This document shows, piece by piece, positions 1-9,184 of a DNA stretch of 45,068 nucleotides. The stretch is from Sulfuritalea sp. (GTDB lineage Bacteria; Pseudomonadota; Gammaproteobacteria; Burkholderiales; Rhodocyclaceae): NCBI GenBank assembly GCA_020048435.1, contig JAIFMO010000076.1, positions 1 to 45,068 on the forward strand, given 5' to 3'. How positions within the stretch are numbered: position 1 is the first letter of the stretch; each line of letters opens with the position of its first letter. The notes below the pieces were generated by a model that ran no database searches, was not told the DNA's origin, and worked only from the letters and a program-made list of their open reading frames with translations. Position numbers and translations under genes: made by a program.

Positions 1-2
1 CT

Positions 3-1127
3 GAAGCGCTGAAACCCGCGCTGGCGCTACTGTATGCCCGACGGCTGTTTGCCGGCGGCCAGCGCCTGAAATGGGACCAGTTTCGCTATGGCCCCATCGA
101 GGGCGCCTTTTGGGCGACCATCGGCCACACCTATCTGGCGGCGGTCGGCCGTAAGCTCGCCGACACCGAATTAACGCTCTACACCGCCGTGCCGGGATCA
201 TCCTCGCCGGAAAGCGAATACCTGAAGACGCTGGTGTTCCAGGCCTCGTCGATGGACAAACTGCTGCCGCTCGAAATCGAACTGGCCGAGCGGCTCATCG
301 CCCATTTTCTGCCGCGTTTCGTATTCACCGCCGCCGCGCGGCCCGACAACGTCTATTGGGTCGATTGTGTGCGGCCCGAGCCGCCCGCCCGCCTGGCCCG
401 CGCGCCGGAACCCTCGCCGACGCTGCGTTTTTTCAATTCCATCCCGGCCGTCGAAGCCATCGAGCAGATGAAGGTCCGGCTGACACGCGACGGCATCTTG
501 CCGGCGGAAGTCAATTTCGGTGGCCAGTACGCCAGCGAGGCCGTGTTGTCGGTGCTCGATCACCTCGCCATGTGCTGGTCGCCAAAACCACCGATGCGCA
601 AGGACACCCGCCACCGCGTCAAGTCGCGCCTTACCGTGCTGCACGGCCTGGTGGAATTGCGCTTCCAGCTTGCCGGCCTGGGCGACTGCTCCGCCTGCGA
701 AACCTGGGTGGTCGATGACGTCAGCGTCGGCGGCATGGGCGCCAAGGTGCCGCTTGGCGTGAATGACTGGGTGCGCGTGGGCGCGCTGATCGGCCTGCAG
801 CCCGAAGGCGGCGCCTGGCTGCTCGGCCTGGTGCGGCGGTTTGCGCGCGACAGCGGCTCGGTTGGCTCGGTCGGCATCGAAACCCTGTCCAAGTCGCCGC
901 GCGCCATTACCGCCGACGCCGGCGGCCTCAAAACCGATGGCATCCTGCTTGATCCGCTGGTCCAGGGCGACACCGCGCGGGTGGCGCTGCCGGCCGAGAA
1001 CTGGGAGGCGGATGTCAGCCTGACGTTCCCCCTGGACGGCGTACAGGTGCGGCTGTTTCCCGAAGCGGCGCTGGTCAGCGGGCGCGATGCGGTGATTGCC
1101 CGCTACTTCGTGCAGTCGATGAATTAG
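3..1127 (+). CDS. Conserved hypothetical protein with PilZ-like C-terminal segment (5' truncated by window edge)
   Basis: Frame open from base 3 through the 189..1127 ORF; C-terminal segment DVSVGGMGAKVPL...VGALIGL resembles PilZ-type pattern. Confidence 0.6.
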   Translation, partial: EALKPALALLYARRLFAGGQRLKWDQFRYGPIEGAFWATIGHTYLAAVGRKLADTELTLYTAVPGSSSPESEYLKTLVFQASSMDKLLPLEIELAERLIAHFLPRFVFTAAARPDNVYWVDCVRPEPPARLARAPEPSPTLRFFNSIPAVEAIEQMKVRLTRDGILPAEVNFGGQYASEAVLSVLDHLAMCWSPKPPMRKDTRHRVKSRLTVLHGLVELRFQLAGLGDCSACETWVVDDVSVGGMGAKVPLGVNDWVRVGALIGLQPEGGAWLLGLVRRFARDSGSVGSVGIETLSKSPRAITADAGGLKTDGILLDPLVQGDTARVALPAENWEADVSLTFPLDGVQVRLFPEAALVSGRDAVIARYFVQSMN

Positions 1128-1144
1128 CCTGGAACGGGATGCCG

Positions 1145-1171
1145 TGCCGTACCGCTAGCGCCGATTTTTTT
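1145..1171 (+). repeat. Dispersed repeat, short form, copy 1 (intergenic)
   Basis: TGCCGTACCGCTAGCGCCGATTTTTTT; one substitution versus consensus TGCCGTACCGCTAGCGCCGACTTTTT. Confidence 0.9.
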
Positions 1172-1174
1172 GCC

Positions 1175-1245
1175 GCCGGGCCGCCCCAAGGAAAAATTTG
1201 CCTCCTGTGGGGGCAGCGAACAGCGTGAGCTTGGGGGCTCAATTT
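1175..1245 (+). repeat. GC-rich intergenic element of the GGGGGCAGCGAACAGCGTGAGCTTGGGGGC type
   Basis: Direct GGGGGC blocks flanking AGCGAACAGCGTGAGCTT; resembles intergenic repeats common in betaproteobacteria; single copy in window. Confidence 0.4.
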
Positions 1246-1248
1246 CGA

Positions 1249-2175
1249 ATGACGCTGTCGCGCCGACATTTCTGGCTGGCCGCAAGGCTGGCGCTCTATG
1301 CCCTGCTGGCCGTGGGAGGACTTGCCATGATGCAGGATCGCCTGCTCTACTTTCCGGACACGCCACCCATCACCGCCGTGGTGGCCACCGCGCAGCGGGA
1401 CAGCCTGGCCCCCTGGCCCGCCATCGACGACTACCGCGGCCTGCTGCGCGAACCGGCGGGTTCCGCCGACGCCGGCTACGCTTCCAACCTTGCTGGCGGT
1501 ATCCGCGGCACCCTCATCCTCTTTCACGGTAACGCCGGTCATGCCGGCCATCGTGCATGGCTGGCCGACGAGTTTTCCCGGCGGGGCCTGCGCGTGATCC
1601 TCGCCGAATATCCCGGCTATGGCCCGCGTCCCGGCAAGTTGGGCGAAGCCTCGCTGGTCGCCGATGCCGTGCAGACCATTGCACTCGCTCGCCGCCAATT
1701 TTCCGGCCCGCTGCTGCTGGCCGGCGAATCGCTCGGTGCCGGCGTCGCCGCTGCTGCGTTGGCGCAATCCCCGCGGGGCATCGCCGCAATCGTGTTGATA
1801 ACGCCTTGGGACACGCTGGAACACGTCGCACGCCATCACTACCCCTGGGCGCCGGTGGGTTGGCTACTGCGCGACCGTTACGACAGCATTGCCAATCTCG
1901 CCGCCTATCTTGCCGCCAGTCGCGGTCGCATTGCCGTCGTTGTGGCCGCACAAGACAGCATCGTCCCGCCGCGCCTGGGTCATGCCCTGTATGACGCCTT
2001 GCCTGCGGCCAAGTCACCCAAGCGGCTATGGGTCGTGCCCGCCGCCGACCACAACGACTGGTCCGACCGGGTCGACCCGATGTGGTGGCAATCGCTCACC
2101 AACTTCCTGCTCGGCGAAAATCAGGCATCCGAGCCACTCCCGCAGCAACCCCCGGGGCCACCCCCAGCCCGATGA
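1249..2175 (+). CDS. Alpha/beta hydrolase (serine aminopeptidase S33-like), N-terminal membrane anchor
   Basis: FHGNAGHAGHR, GESLGAG nucleophile elbow, DHNDW catalytic His region. Confidence 0.8.
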   Translation: MTLSRRHFWLAARLALYALLAVGGLAMMQDRLLYFPDTPPITAVVATAQRDSLAPWPAIDDYRGLLREPAGSADAGYASNLAGGIRGTLILFHGNAGHAGHRAWLADEFSRRGLRVILAEYPGYGPRPGKLGEASLVADAVQTIALARRQFSGPLLLAGESLGAGVAAAALAQSPRGIAAIVLITPWDTLEHVARHHYPWAPVGWLLRDRYDSIANLAAYLAASRGRIAVVVAAQDSIVPPRLGHALYDALPAAKSPKRLWVVPAADHNDWSDRVDPMWWQSLTNFLLGENQASEPLPQQPPGPPPAR

Positions 2176-2176
2176 A

Positions 2177-3400
2177 TCAGGGCGCCACCTGCACCAGCAA
2201 GCCCTTCAGATATTCGCCCTCGGGAAACGACAGCGCCACCGGGTGATCGGCGGCACCCTGCAAGCGCCTGACGATGGCGGCATCGCGGCGAGCATCAAGC
2301 GCGGCGCCGGCGACGATCTGCTGGAACAATTCAAGCCCGATGCCGCCCGAACAGGAATAGGTCATCAACAGGCCGCCGGGCGCCAGCAGCTTGAACGCAT
2401 TGAGGTTGATGTCCTTGTAGGCGCGGCTGGCCCGCTCGACATGCGCCGCCGAGGGCGCAAACTTCGGCGGATCGAGCACGATCAGGTCGAAAGTTTCATT
2501 GGCATCGCGACGGCGGCGCAATTCTTCATTGACACTAGCCGCCAGCCACTCGGCGCGAGTGCCATCCAACTGCGGGTTGAGCGCCAGATTGTCACGCGCC
2601 AGTGCCAGGGCCGGCGCCGAACTATCGACAGAAATGACTTCGCGCGCGCCACCGGCCAGCGCCTGCAATGAAAAACCGCCGGTGTAGCAGAAGCAGTTGA
2701 GCACCCGCCGGCCCGCCGCCAACCCGCGCAGCAGCAAGCGATTTTCACGTTGATCGAGATAAAAGCCGGTCTTGTGACCGATGGCGACATCGACCACCAT
2801 CCGCACGCCATACTCATCGATGACGACGCGGCTGCCGCCGTCCGCATCCCCCGTCCCCGCGCCAGGCAGCCAGCCACTGTGCGGTTCCAGTCCTTCGCGC
2901 GCGCGCACTTCCGAATCCGAGCGATCGTAGATACGCGCGCAACCGGTTGATTTCCGCAAGGCGTCGGCGATGGCGTCCCGCCATTTTTCGGCGCCGGCGC
3001 TGGTCAGTTGCACCACCACGGTGTCGCCATACTGGTCGGCGATCACGCCGGGCAGGCCGTCCGACTCGGCATGAATCAGCCGCAGGCCATCCTGCCCCTT
3101 GAGTTCGGGAAAGGCGGCGCGGCGTGCCACGGCCGTCGCCACGCGGCGCTTGAAAAAGGCATTATCGATGACCTCGGCGGCATCGAAGCTCCACACCCGC
3201 GCGCGGATTTGCGAGGCCGGACTCCAGGCTGCCTTGGCCAGCACCTGCCCGGCGTATCTGCCGTCGCCGGCCACGACCTCGACGGTATCGCCGGGGCGGG
3301 CACGGCCCTCAAGCTCTGCCACCGAACCGGCGAATATCCACGGATGGCGGCGCAACAGGGATTTCTCCTTGCCCGCATGCAATATCAGTTGTGCGCTCAT
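2177..3400 (-). CDS. rlmI: Class I SAM-dependent rRNA methyltransferase, RlmI-like
   Basis: N-terminal PUA-like HPWIFAGSV; VLNCFCYTGGFSLQAL; LIVLDPPKFA. Confidence 0.85.
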   Translation of the reverse strand: MSAQLILHAGKEKSLLRRHPWIFAGSVAELEGRARPGDTVEVVAGDGRYAGQVLAKAAWSPASQIRARVWSFDAAEVIDNAFFKRRVATAVARRAAFPELKGQDGLRLIHAESDGLPGVIADQYGDTVVVQLTSAGAEKWRDAIADALRKSTGCARIYDRSDSEVRAREGLEPHSGWLPGAGTGDADGGSRVVIDEYGVRMVVDVAIGHKTGFYLDQRENRLLLRGLAAGRRVLNCFCYTGGFSLQALAGGAREVISVDSSAPALALARDNLALNPQLDGTRAEWLAASVNEELRRRRDANETFDLIVLDPPKFAPSAAHVERASRAYKDINLNAFKLLAPGGLLMTYSCSGGIGLELFQQIVAGAALDARRDAAIVRRLQGAADHPVALSFPEGEYLKGLLVQVAP

Positions 3401-4350
3401 TTTTTTCTGGCCCGCGGATGGGCGACGTCGTAAACCTTCGCCAGATGCTGGAAATCGAGATGGGTATAAATCTGTGTCGTCGCAATGTTGGCGTGACCCA
3501 GCATTTCCTGCACGGCGCGCAGGTCGCCGGAGGATTGCAGCACATGCGAGGCGAAGGAGTGGCGCAGCATGTGCGGATGAACATGCAGGCCCAGCCCCTG
3601 CTTTGTGGCCCAGCGTTCGAGGCGTCGTTCGATGGAGCGGCCCGCCAGGCGCGTGCCGCGGCGTCCGATGAACAGGGCTTGCGCCGCGGGGGACTGCGGC
3701 GCCACCGCCATGCCGCTCCGTTCGGCCAGCCAGTCGTGCAGCGCCGTGGCCGCCTTGGCGCCCAGCGGCACGGTGCGTGTTTTCTGGCGCTTGCCGGTGA
3801 CTGTCACCGTGCCGGAGGCAAAATCGACGCCGCCGAGATCAAGGCTGGCGAGTTCGGCCAGCCGCAACCCGGAGGAGTAGAACAGCTCGAACATCGCCAG
3901 ATCGCGGCTTTCCAGTTCGTCTTCGGCCGCGACTTCAAGCAGGGCCGCGGTCTGGTCGACCGAAAGCGCCTTGGGCAGCGTGCGCGGCTGCCTGGGCGCG
4001 CGCAGGCCGGCGCAGGGGTTGGTGGTGATGACGCCGCGCTTGGCCAGCCAGCGGTAATAGGTGCGCCAGGCCGAGAGCGTGCGCGCCAGCGAGCGGGCAC
4101 TCAGCCCCTGGCCATGCAGTTGCATCAGCACGCGGCGCAGTTGCACGTTGTCGAGCCCGGCGAGTTCGCTGCCATCCGCCTTAACATCGGCCTGACCTTC
4201 ACCCTTGGCTTTGCCCTTACCCTCGCCCCCGATAAGGTCGGCCAGCTTTTGCAGGTCGCGGCGATAGGCGGCGACGGTGTGCGGGCTGGCGGCGCGCTGG
4301 TAGGCAAGGTCGGCGAGAAAATCAGCCGCCGCCTGGCGGGGCGCATTCAT
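3397..4350 (-). CDS. xerC: Tyrosine recombinase XerC
   Basis: SSGLRLAEL, HPHMLRHSFASH, GHANIATTQIYTHLDF; conserved position beside DUF484/dapF; ATGA overlap with rlmI. Confidence 0.92.
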   Translation of the reverse strand: MNAPRQAAADFLADLAYQRAASPHTVAAYRRDLQKLADLIGGEGKGKAKGEGQADVKADGSELAGLDNVQLRRVLMQLHGQGLSARSLARTLSAWRTYYRWLAKRGVITTNPCAGLRAPRQPRTLPKALSVDQTAALLEVAAEDELESRDLAMFELFYSSGLRLAELASLDLGGVDFASGTVTVTGKRQKTRTVPLGAKAATALHDWLAERSGMAVAPQSPAAQALFIGRRGTRLAGRSIERRLERWATKQGLGLHVHPHMLRHSFASHVLQSSGDLRAVQEMLGHANIATTQIYTHLDFQHLAKVYDVAHPRARKK

Positions 4351-4361
4351 TCAGTCGAACA

Positions 4362-5018
4362 TCAGTCGATTACGCGGCCCAGCGCGGCGGCGGCCATTTC
4401 GCCGATGCGTTCGAGGTAAAGCGTGCCCATTTCCGGGTAGAAGCGGTGCGCTTCCTCGCTGGCCAGGGCCAGCACGCCGAAGGTTTCGAGGCCACGCCGC
4501 AGCGGCACTTGCGCCATGGAGCGGACATGGCCGCCACGCTCGCCGAACCAGTCGGCGGTTTCCTGGCCGGCCGAGGGGCCGCAATAGGGGTGCTTGATCG
4601 CGGCCACGGCATCGCGAATGCTGTCATCGGCCGGGGTGAATTCGACGCCCGTGCCGTTGCCGGCCCACAGCCGCACAATCACATGCGGCACGGCGAAAGC
4701 GCCACCGAGATGGGCGTAAATGGAGCGCAGCACCGTCGGCAGATCGGTGGCGGCCGCCAGCGCCACGGCAAGTTCATGCACCTTGTCGCCGATGGCGTCG
4801 TTTTCTTCGCCGAAGCGAATCAGTTCGGCCAGCTTGGTTTCGAGCTGCTTGGTCTTGTCGCGGAGGACGATGATCTGGCGCTCGGTGATCGAGATTGCCT
4901 TGTCGCCGTGCGGGCTGGGAATGTTGATCTGCGAGATGAGTTCGGCGTACTGCTCGAAAAACTCGGGGTGGTTTTTCAGATACTGGGCAACGGCGTTGGC
5001 GTCCATGATGGCTCTCAT
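4362..5018 (-). CDS. DUF484 family protein
   Basis: MDANAVAQYLKNHPEFFEQYAELISQINIPSPHGDKAISITERQ is characteristic of the family. Confidence 0.9.
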   Translation of the reverse strand: MRAIMDANAVAQYLKNHPEFFEQYAELISQINIPSPHGDKAISITERQIIVLRDKTKQLETKLAELIRFGEENDAIGDKVHELAVALAAATDLPTVLRSIYAHLGGAFAVPHVIVRLWAGNGTGVEFTPADDSIRDAVAAIKHPYCGPSAGQETADWFGERGGHVRSMAQVPLRRGLETFGVLALASEEAHRFYPEMGTLYLERIGEMAAAALGRVID

Positions 5019-5025
5019 TCAGGGT

Positions 5026-5898
5026 TCAAGGTTCAATATTGCCTGGCAGGTCGATTTCACCCTCGAAAACGCTGACGGCGGGGCCGGTCATCAGCACCGG
5101 CGCGTCGATGCCGCCCCAGGCGATGACAAGTTCGCCGCCGCGGGTGGCCACGCGCACGGGCGAGTCGAGCAAGCCGCGACGAATGCCGGCCACCACCGCC
5201 GCGCAGGCGCCCGTGCCACAGGCCAGCGTCTCGCCGGCGCCACGCTCGAAGACGCGCAAGCCGATGGCGTGACGGTCGAGCACCTGCATGAAGCCGGCAT
5301 TGACGCGATTCGGAAAGCGCGGGTGATTCTCGATCAGCGGGCCGATGTGTTCCACCGGCGCGGCGGCTACGTTGTCGACCACCTGCACGGCGTGCGGGTT
5401 GCCCATCGAGACGACGCTGATGTCGACGCTGGTGTTGATGTTTGTGTTGCTGTTAATGTCGCCCACCTGTAGCGGCTGCACGACAGCATCCGAATCGCTG
5501 TCGAAGGGAATCTCGGCCGGCAGAAAGCGCGGCACGCCCATATTCACGGTGATGTCGCCGCTGGCTTCCAGTCGCGGCGAAATGATGCCGGCGCGCGTCT
5601 CGACACGAATCTCCGGCTTGTCGGTGAGGCCGTGGTCATGCACGAAACGCACGAAACAGCGCGCGCCGTTGCCGCATTGCTCGACCTCGCCGCCATCGGC
5701 ATTAAAGATGCGGTAGCGGAAATCGACCCCGGCCCGCGCAGGCTCCTCGACAATGAGAATCTGGTCGCAGCCGACGCCGAAGTGGCGGTCGGCGAGAAAG
5801 CGCGCCTGGGCGGGCGTTGGCACAAAGCGCTGATGTATGGCATCGAGCACGATGAAGTCGTTGCCGAGACCGTGCATCTTGGTGAAGCGGATTTTCAC
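5026..5898 (-). CDS. dapF: Diaminopimelate epimerase
   Basis: [38 protein letters not shown]. Confidence 0.96.
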   Translation of the reverse strand: MKIRFTKMHGLGNDFIVLDAIHQRFVPTPAQARFLADRHFGVGCDQILIVEEPARAGVDFRYRIFNADGGEVEQCGNGARCFVRFVHDHGLTDKPEIRVETRAGIISPRLEASGDITVNMGVPRFLPAEIPFDSDSDAVVQPLQVGDINSNTNINTSVDISVVSMGNPHAVQVVDNVAAAPVEHIGPLIENHPRFPNRVNAGFMQVLDRHAIGLRVFERGAGETLACGTGACAAVVAGIRRGLLDSPVRVATRGGELVIAWGGIDAPVLMTGPAVSVFEGEIDLPGNIEP

Positions 5899-5909
5899 GG
5901 CCGGGTGCG

Positions 5910-6320
5910 TTACAGCAACGAATGTGCGTCTTTCCAGACGCAGCGATCCATGATGACGACGATGCCGGCGGCGCGGGCGCGCCGGGCGGCGGGTTCATTC
6001 ACAACGCCCTCCTGCAGCCACAGCCGCTTGGCACCGATGGCAATGCACTGATCGACAATTGCGTCGACCGCCTCCGGGTTGCGGAAGACATCCACCAGAT
6101 CGGGTATTTCGGGCACGTCGGTCAGCAGAGCATAGGCCTTTTCACCCAGCACCTCCGTCTGCGCCGGGCGCACCGGGATGATGCGGTAGCCCAGCCCCTG
6201 CATCGCCTTGGCCACGCGGTAACTTGGCCGGGCCGGATTGTCGGAAAGGCCGACCACGGCGATGGATTTCACCGCCTGCAGCAGCGCACGGATTTCGTCA
6301 TTCGATGGATTTTCAAGCAT
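5910..6320 (-). CDS. CoA-binding protein (YccU-like)
   Basis: [40 protein letters not shown]. Confidence 0.88.
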   Translation of the reverse strand: MLENPSNDEIRALLQAVKSIAVVGLSDNPARPSYRVAKAMQGLGYRIIPVRPAQTEVLGEKAYALLTDVPEIPDLVDVFRNPEAVDAIVDQCIAIGAKRLWLQEGVVNEPAARRARAAGIVVIMDRCVWKDAHSLL

Positions 6321-6375
6321 GTGGCTATGGTAGCGAAGATGTCGGCGCCAAATCCCGGAATAGGCGGCTCAATAG

Positions 6376-6410
6376 CCCCCCATTTCCGCCCAATTCCTCC
6401 CATTTTCCCC
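6376..6410 (-). other. Putative G-quadruplex motif directly after the lpxL-like stop codon
   Basis: Minus strand GGGGAAAATGGGAGGAATTGGGCGGAAATGGGGGG fits G3+N1-7 x4 (loops 5,7,7). Confidence 0.5.
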
Positions 6411-7280
6411 TCAATAAACGCCCTTTTCCCCGGCTGGGCGAGTCTTGAAGCGCTTGTGCAGCCAGAAATACTGTTCGGGCATTTGCAGCACGGCCGCCTC
6501 GATGAAGGCATTCATGCGCCGCGTGTCGATCTCGATGCCCTTCTCGCCGGGTGCGGGGTAGTCAGCCCAGGCCGGGCCAAGGGCGACCACGTAACCATCG
6601 CCTTCCATGCGTGCGATGACGGGCACCACCGCCGCACCCGTCATGCGGGCAAGGCGCGAAAGGCCGGTGATGGTCGCGGCCGGCACGCCGAAGAAGGGCA
6701 CGAAAATGGTATCGCGCTCGCCGTAGTCCATGTCCGGCAGATAGTAGAAAGGCTGGCCAGCTTTCATGGCGCGGATGGCCGGGCGCGTGCCCTCCTGCCG
6801 CGACAGCAGTACCGACTGACCGAAACGCAGGCGCCCCCGGTAAAGCGCGGCATTGAACAGCAGATTCTTCTGGTTGGCGTAGATGCTCACCATGTCGAGT
6901 TCGAGCGTCAGCCGCGTCCACCCCATGTCGAGGCCGACGAAGTGCGGCACCAGCAGGATCACCGGACGGCCACGGACGGCATCAAGATGCTCGCGCCCCT
7001 CGATGCGCACCAGGCGGCGAATGCGGGCGGCCGAAGCCCACCAGAGCAGGCCGCGTTCGAGAAAACTGCGCCCGAACGCCTCGAAATGCCGTACCGCTAG
7101 CGCCGACTTTTCGGCCACGCTCATTTGCGGGAAACACAGGCCGAGATTGGTCAGCGCGACATGGCGTCGCTCGCGGCCAAAGCGGTGCAGCAGGCGGCCA
7201 AACAGGCGGCCAAGCATAGCGAGCGCCGGCAGGGGCAGCCAGTGCAGCAACCACATGAGCGCGAGGGAAAGACGGGTCAC
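6411..7280 (-). CDS. LpxL/HtrB-like lysophospholipid/lauroyl acyltransferase
   Basis: RRHVALTNLGLCFP, VPHFVGLDMGW, YLPDMDYG, family HTRRMN-like end. Confidence 0.88.
   Translation of the reverse strand: MTRLSLALMWLLHWLPLPALAMLGRLFGRLLHRFGRERRHVALTNLGLCFPQMSVAEKSALAVRHFEAFGRSFLERGLLWWASAARIRRLVRIEGREHLDAVRGRPVILLVPHFVGLDMGWTRLTLELDMVSIYANQKNLLFNAALYRGRLRFGQSVLLSRQEGTRPAIRAMKAGQPFYYLPDMDYGERDTIFVPFFGVPAATITGLSRLARMTGAAVVPVIARMEGDGYVVALGPAWADYPAPGEKGIEIDTRRMNAFIEAAVLQMPEQYFWLHKRFKTRPAGEKGVY
7087..7111 (+). repeat. Dispersed repeat, short form, copy 2 (inside lpxL-like gene)
   Basis: TGCCGTACCGCTAGCGCCGACTTTT (one T fewer); encodes EKSALAVRH on minus strand. Confidence 0.92.
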
Positions 7281-7331
7281 ATTAGCGTGCCTGCGGGTTG
7301 GCGGCTCGCCGGCGCGGGGCTATCGGCGCGC

Positions 7332-8246
7332 TCAGGCCGGGCAGCAGCAGACCCGGTTTCTGCCGCCGTCCTTCGCCAGATAGACGGCCTTGTCGGCCAG
7401 CTTGAAAAGATCCTTGGCGCTGGGCGTGGCCGCCGTCATCGCCGCGACGCCCATGCTGGCGGTCATGCGGATCGTCTTTTCTTCGTATTTGATGAGGTGA
7501 CGTTCCAGGGTTGCCCGCATGGATTCCGCCAGTTCGCGCGCGGCGGCCTCGGCATGGCCCGGCAGTAGCGCGACGAATTCCTCACCGCCAAAGCGGCCGA
7601 GCATTCCCCGGTTGGCGGAAACGGCGATCCGCAGGATATTGCTGACTTCGATCAGCACCTGGTCGCCGGCGTCGTGGCCGTGGGTGTCATTGACCCGCTT
7701 GAAGTGATCCAGATCGACGACCAGCAGGCTGAATTCGGTATTCAGCGCGCGCGCCCGCTTGAATTCGGCCTCCATGGCTTCGAGGATGTACCCCTTGTTG
7801 TAGGCCCGGGTCATGGCGTCGGTATGCGCCCGCGATTCCAGCGAGCCGATGTAATGGATTTCCAGTGCCCCTTGCGGCAGAAATTTCAGGATGGTGTCGC
7901 CCACCTTGATCATGTCTTCCTTGCCGAGGGTGACGGAATCACCGCCGCACACCTTGCGATCATTGATATAGGTGCCGTTGGTCGAGCCACCGTCGATCAA
8001 TTTGACGACGCCCCCCTCGTTCTGGATGGTGGCCTGCCGGCGAGATACCTTCGGGTCGTCGATGACGATGTCCGAGGAGGTGTCGCGTCCCACGCTCATC
8101 GAGCGGGCCGACAACTCGTAACGCTTGCCTTGTTGCGTGCCGCGAACAACGATCAGACACGCCGCGCACTGGCTCGCCTTGTTCAATTCGCTGATGAGGA
8201 TATCTTGCGACCCGGCCAACAGGGTAGCGCCGCCGGCGTCCTCCAT
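7332..8246 (-). CDS. FHA domain-containing diguanylate cyclase (GGEEF)
   Basis: FHA core MSVGRDTSSDIVIDDPKVSRRQATI...DGGSTNGTYIND followed by RFGGEEFVALLPG. Confidence 0.9.
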   Translation of the reverse strand: MEDAGGATLLAGSQDILISELNKASQCAACLIVVRGTQQGKRYELSARSMSVGRDTSSDIVIDDPKVSRRQATIQNEGGVVKLIDGGSTNGTYINDRKVCGGDSVTLGKEDMIKVGDTILKFLPQGALEIHYIGSLESRAHTDAMTRAYNKGYILEAMEAEFKRARALNTEFSLLVVDLDHFKRVNDTHGHDAGDQVLIEVSNILRIAVSANRGMLGRFGGEEFVALLPGHAEAAARELAESMRATLERHLIKYEEKTIRMTASMGVAAMTAATPSAKDLFKLADKAVYLAKDGGRNRVCCCPA

Positions 8247-8322
8247 CAGCGGGATTCCCCACGTTGTTTGAGTGTCATGGCGAAAATTTTATCCCGACTT
8301 CGCTGCTTTCGCGCGATATTTC

Positions 8323-8826
8323 CTATCGGGCTTGACGCCCCCTTGGCAAAGGCGTTGGCGCAAGCGCGAAGACCCAGCCGGAATACCCCTGCGCCTTTTC
8401 GAAGTTTTCCATTCCCGGCGGAAAATTGGCCTGACGGATGGGCGCCGCCGCGCTCAAGCTGTGGATGCCGACGACGCGGCCGGCGGGGTCGCGCATCACG
8501 CCCCAATCGAGTTGCCCGGTCATGGGGTCGGGATAGACGCGGCGCAGATGGCGGCGCACGCCGGGGTAACGCGGGTCCCGCAGCAGCTCCGTCAGTTCTT
8601 TCGGCTCGGTCGGCTGGCCGACGGGCGTGGCGTCGGCATAGCTTTGCAGCGCGGCGCGAAACTCCAGTCCGATGGCCAGCAGTTCGGCTTCGACATCCCG
8701 CCGTTGCAGATTGGCGCCGGCGCCGAGCGAGGCGGTCGCGCCGGCGGCGATGAGGGCGACCATGATCAGCAGGCCGATGTAGGTGAAACCGGACTGCCGC
8801 GTCGGCGTGGAGCTACCACTGCGCAT
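8323..8826 (-). CDS. Type II secretion-like (minor) pseudopilin
   Basis: Prepilin-like QSGFTYIGLLIMVALIAAG; operon context; start chosen at MRSGSSTP. Confidence 0.7.
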   Translation of the reverse strand: MRSGSSTPTRQSGFTYIGLLIMVALIAAGATASLGAGANLQRRDVEAELLAIGLEFRAALQSYADATPVGQPTEPKELTELLRDPRYPGVRRHLRRVYPDPMTGQLDWGVMRDPAGRVVGIHSLSAAAPIRQANFPPGMENFEKAQGYSGWVFALAPTPLPRGRQAR

Positions 8827-9184
8827 AGGGCTGGCGGTTGCGGCCGACACCGTGCGCGCGGCTTTTCAGGTCGGCGACGCGGCCATCGGCGCGTGGCGGT
8901 GGCGCGATCAGCGTCCATTCGGTCGAGTTGTCGGCCACCGGATCGACCGGCAGGGAACGCAGGTAGCGCCGCGACACCAGTTCCTCCAGCGATTCCGGAT
9001 AACGGCCGCAATCGGCGTAAAAGTGGTCGATGGCCGTGCGCGCAATACGCAGGTTCTCGGCCAGCACGGTTTCCTTCGAATTGTCGACGCTCTGAAAATA
9101 GCGGGGCGCGGACAGGGACAACAGCATGCCGAGAATGCTCAGCACCACCAGCAATTCGATCAGCGTGAAGCCTTTCATTACCAC
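8813..9184 (-). CDS. Type II secretion-like pseudopilin
   Basis: [22 protein letters not shown] class III signal peptide. Confidence 0.88.
   Translation of the reverse strand: MVMKGFTLIELLVVLSILGMLLSLSAPRYFQSVDNSKETVLAENLRIARTAIDHFYADCGRYPESLEELVSRRYLRSLPVDPVADNSTEWTLIAPPPRADGRVADLKSRAHGVGRNRQPYAQW

Noticed and set aside
198-644. Many long ORFs antisense to real genes (e.g. 198..644 -, 1075..1839 -, 14065..15264 +, 35421..37307 +, 41256..43523 +)
   Set aside because: Shadow ORFs expected in GC-rich DNA; opposite strand encodes recognisable conserved proteins.
8246-8262. GGGATTCCCCACG near the FHA gene start as a fragment of the long-form centre
   Set aside because: Only about 9 nt shared and in a different context; likely chance.
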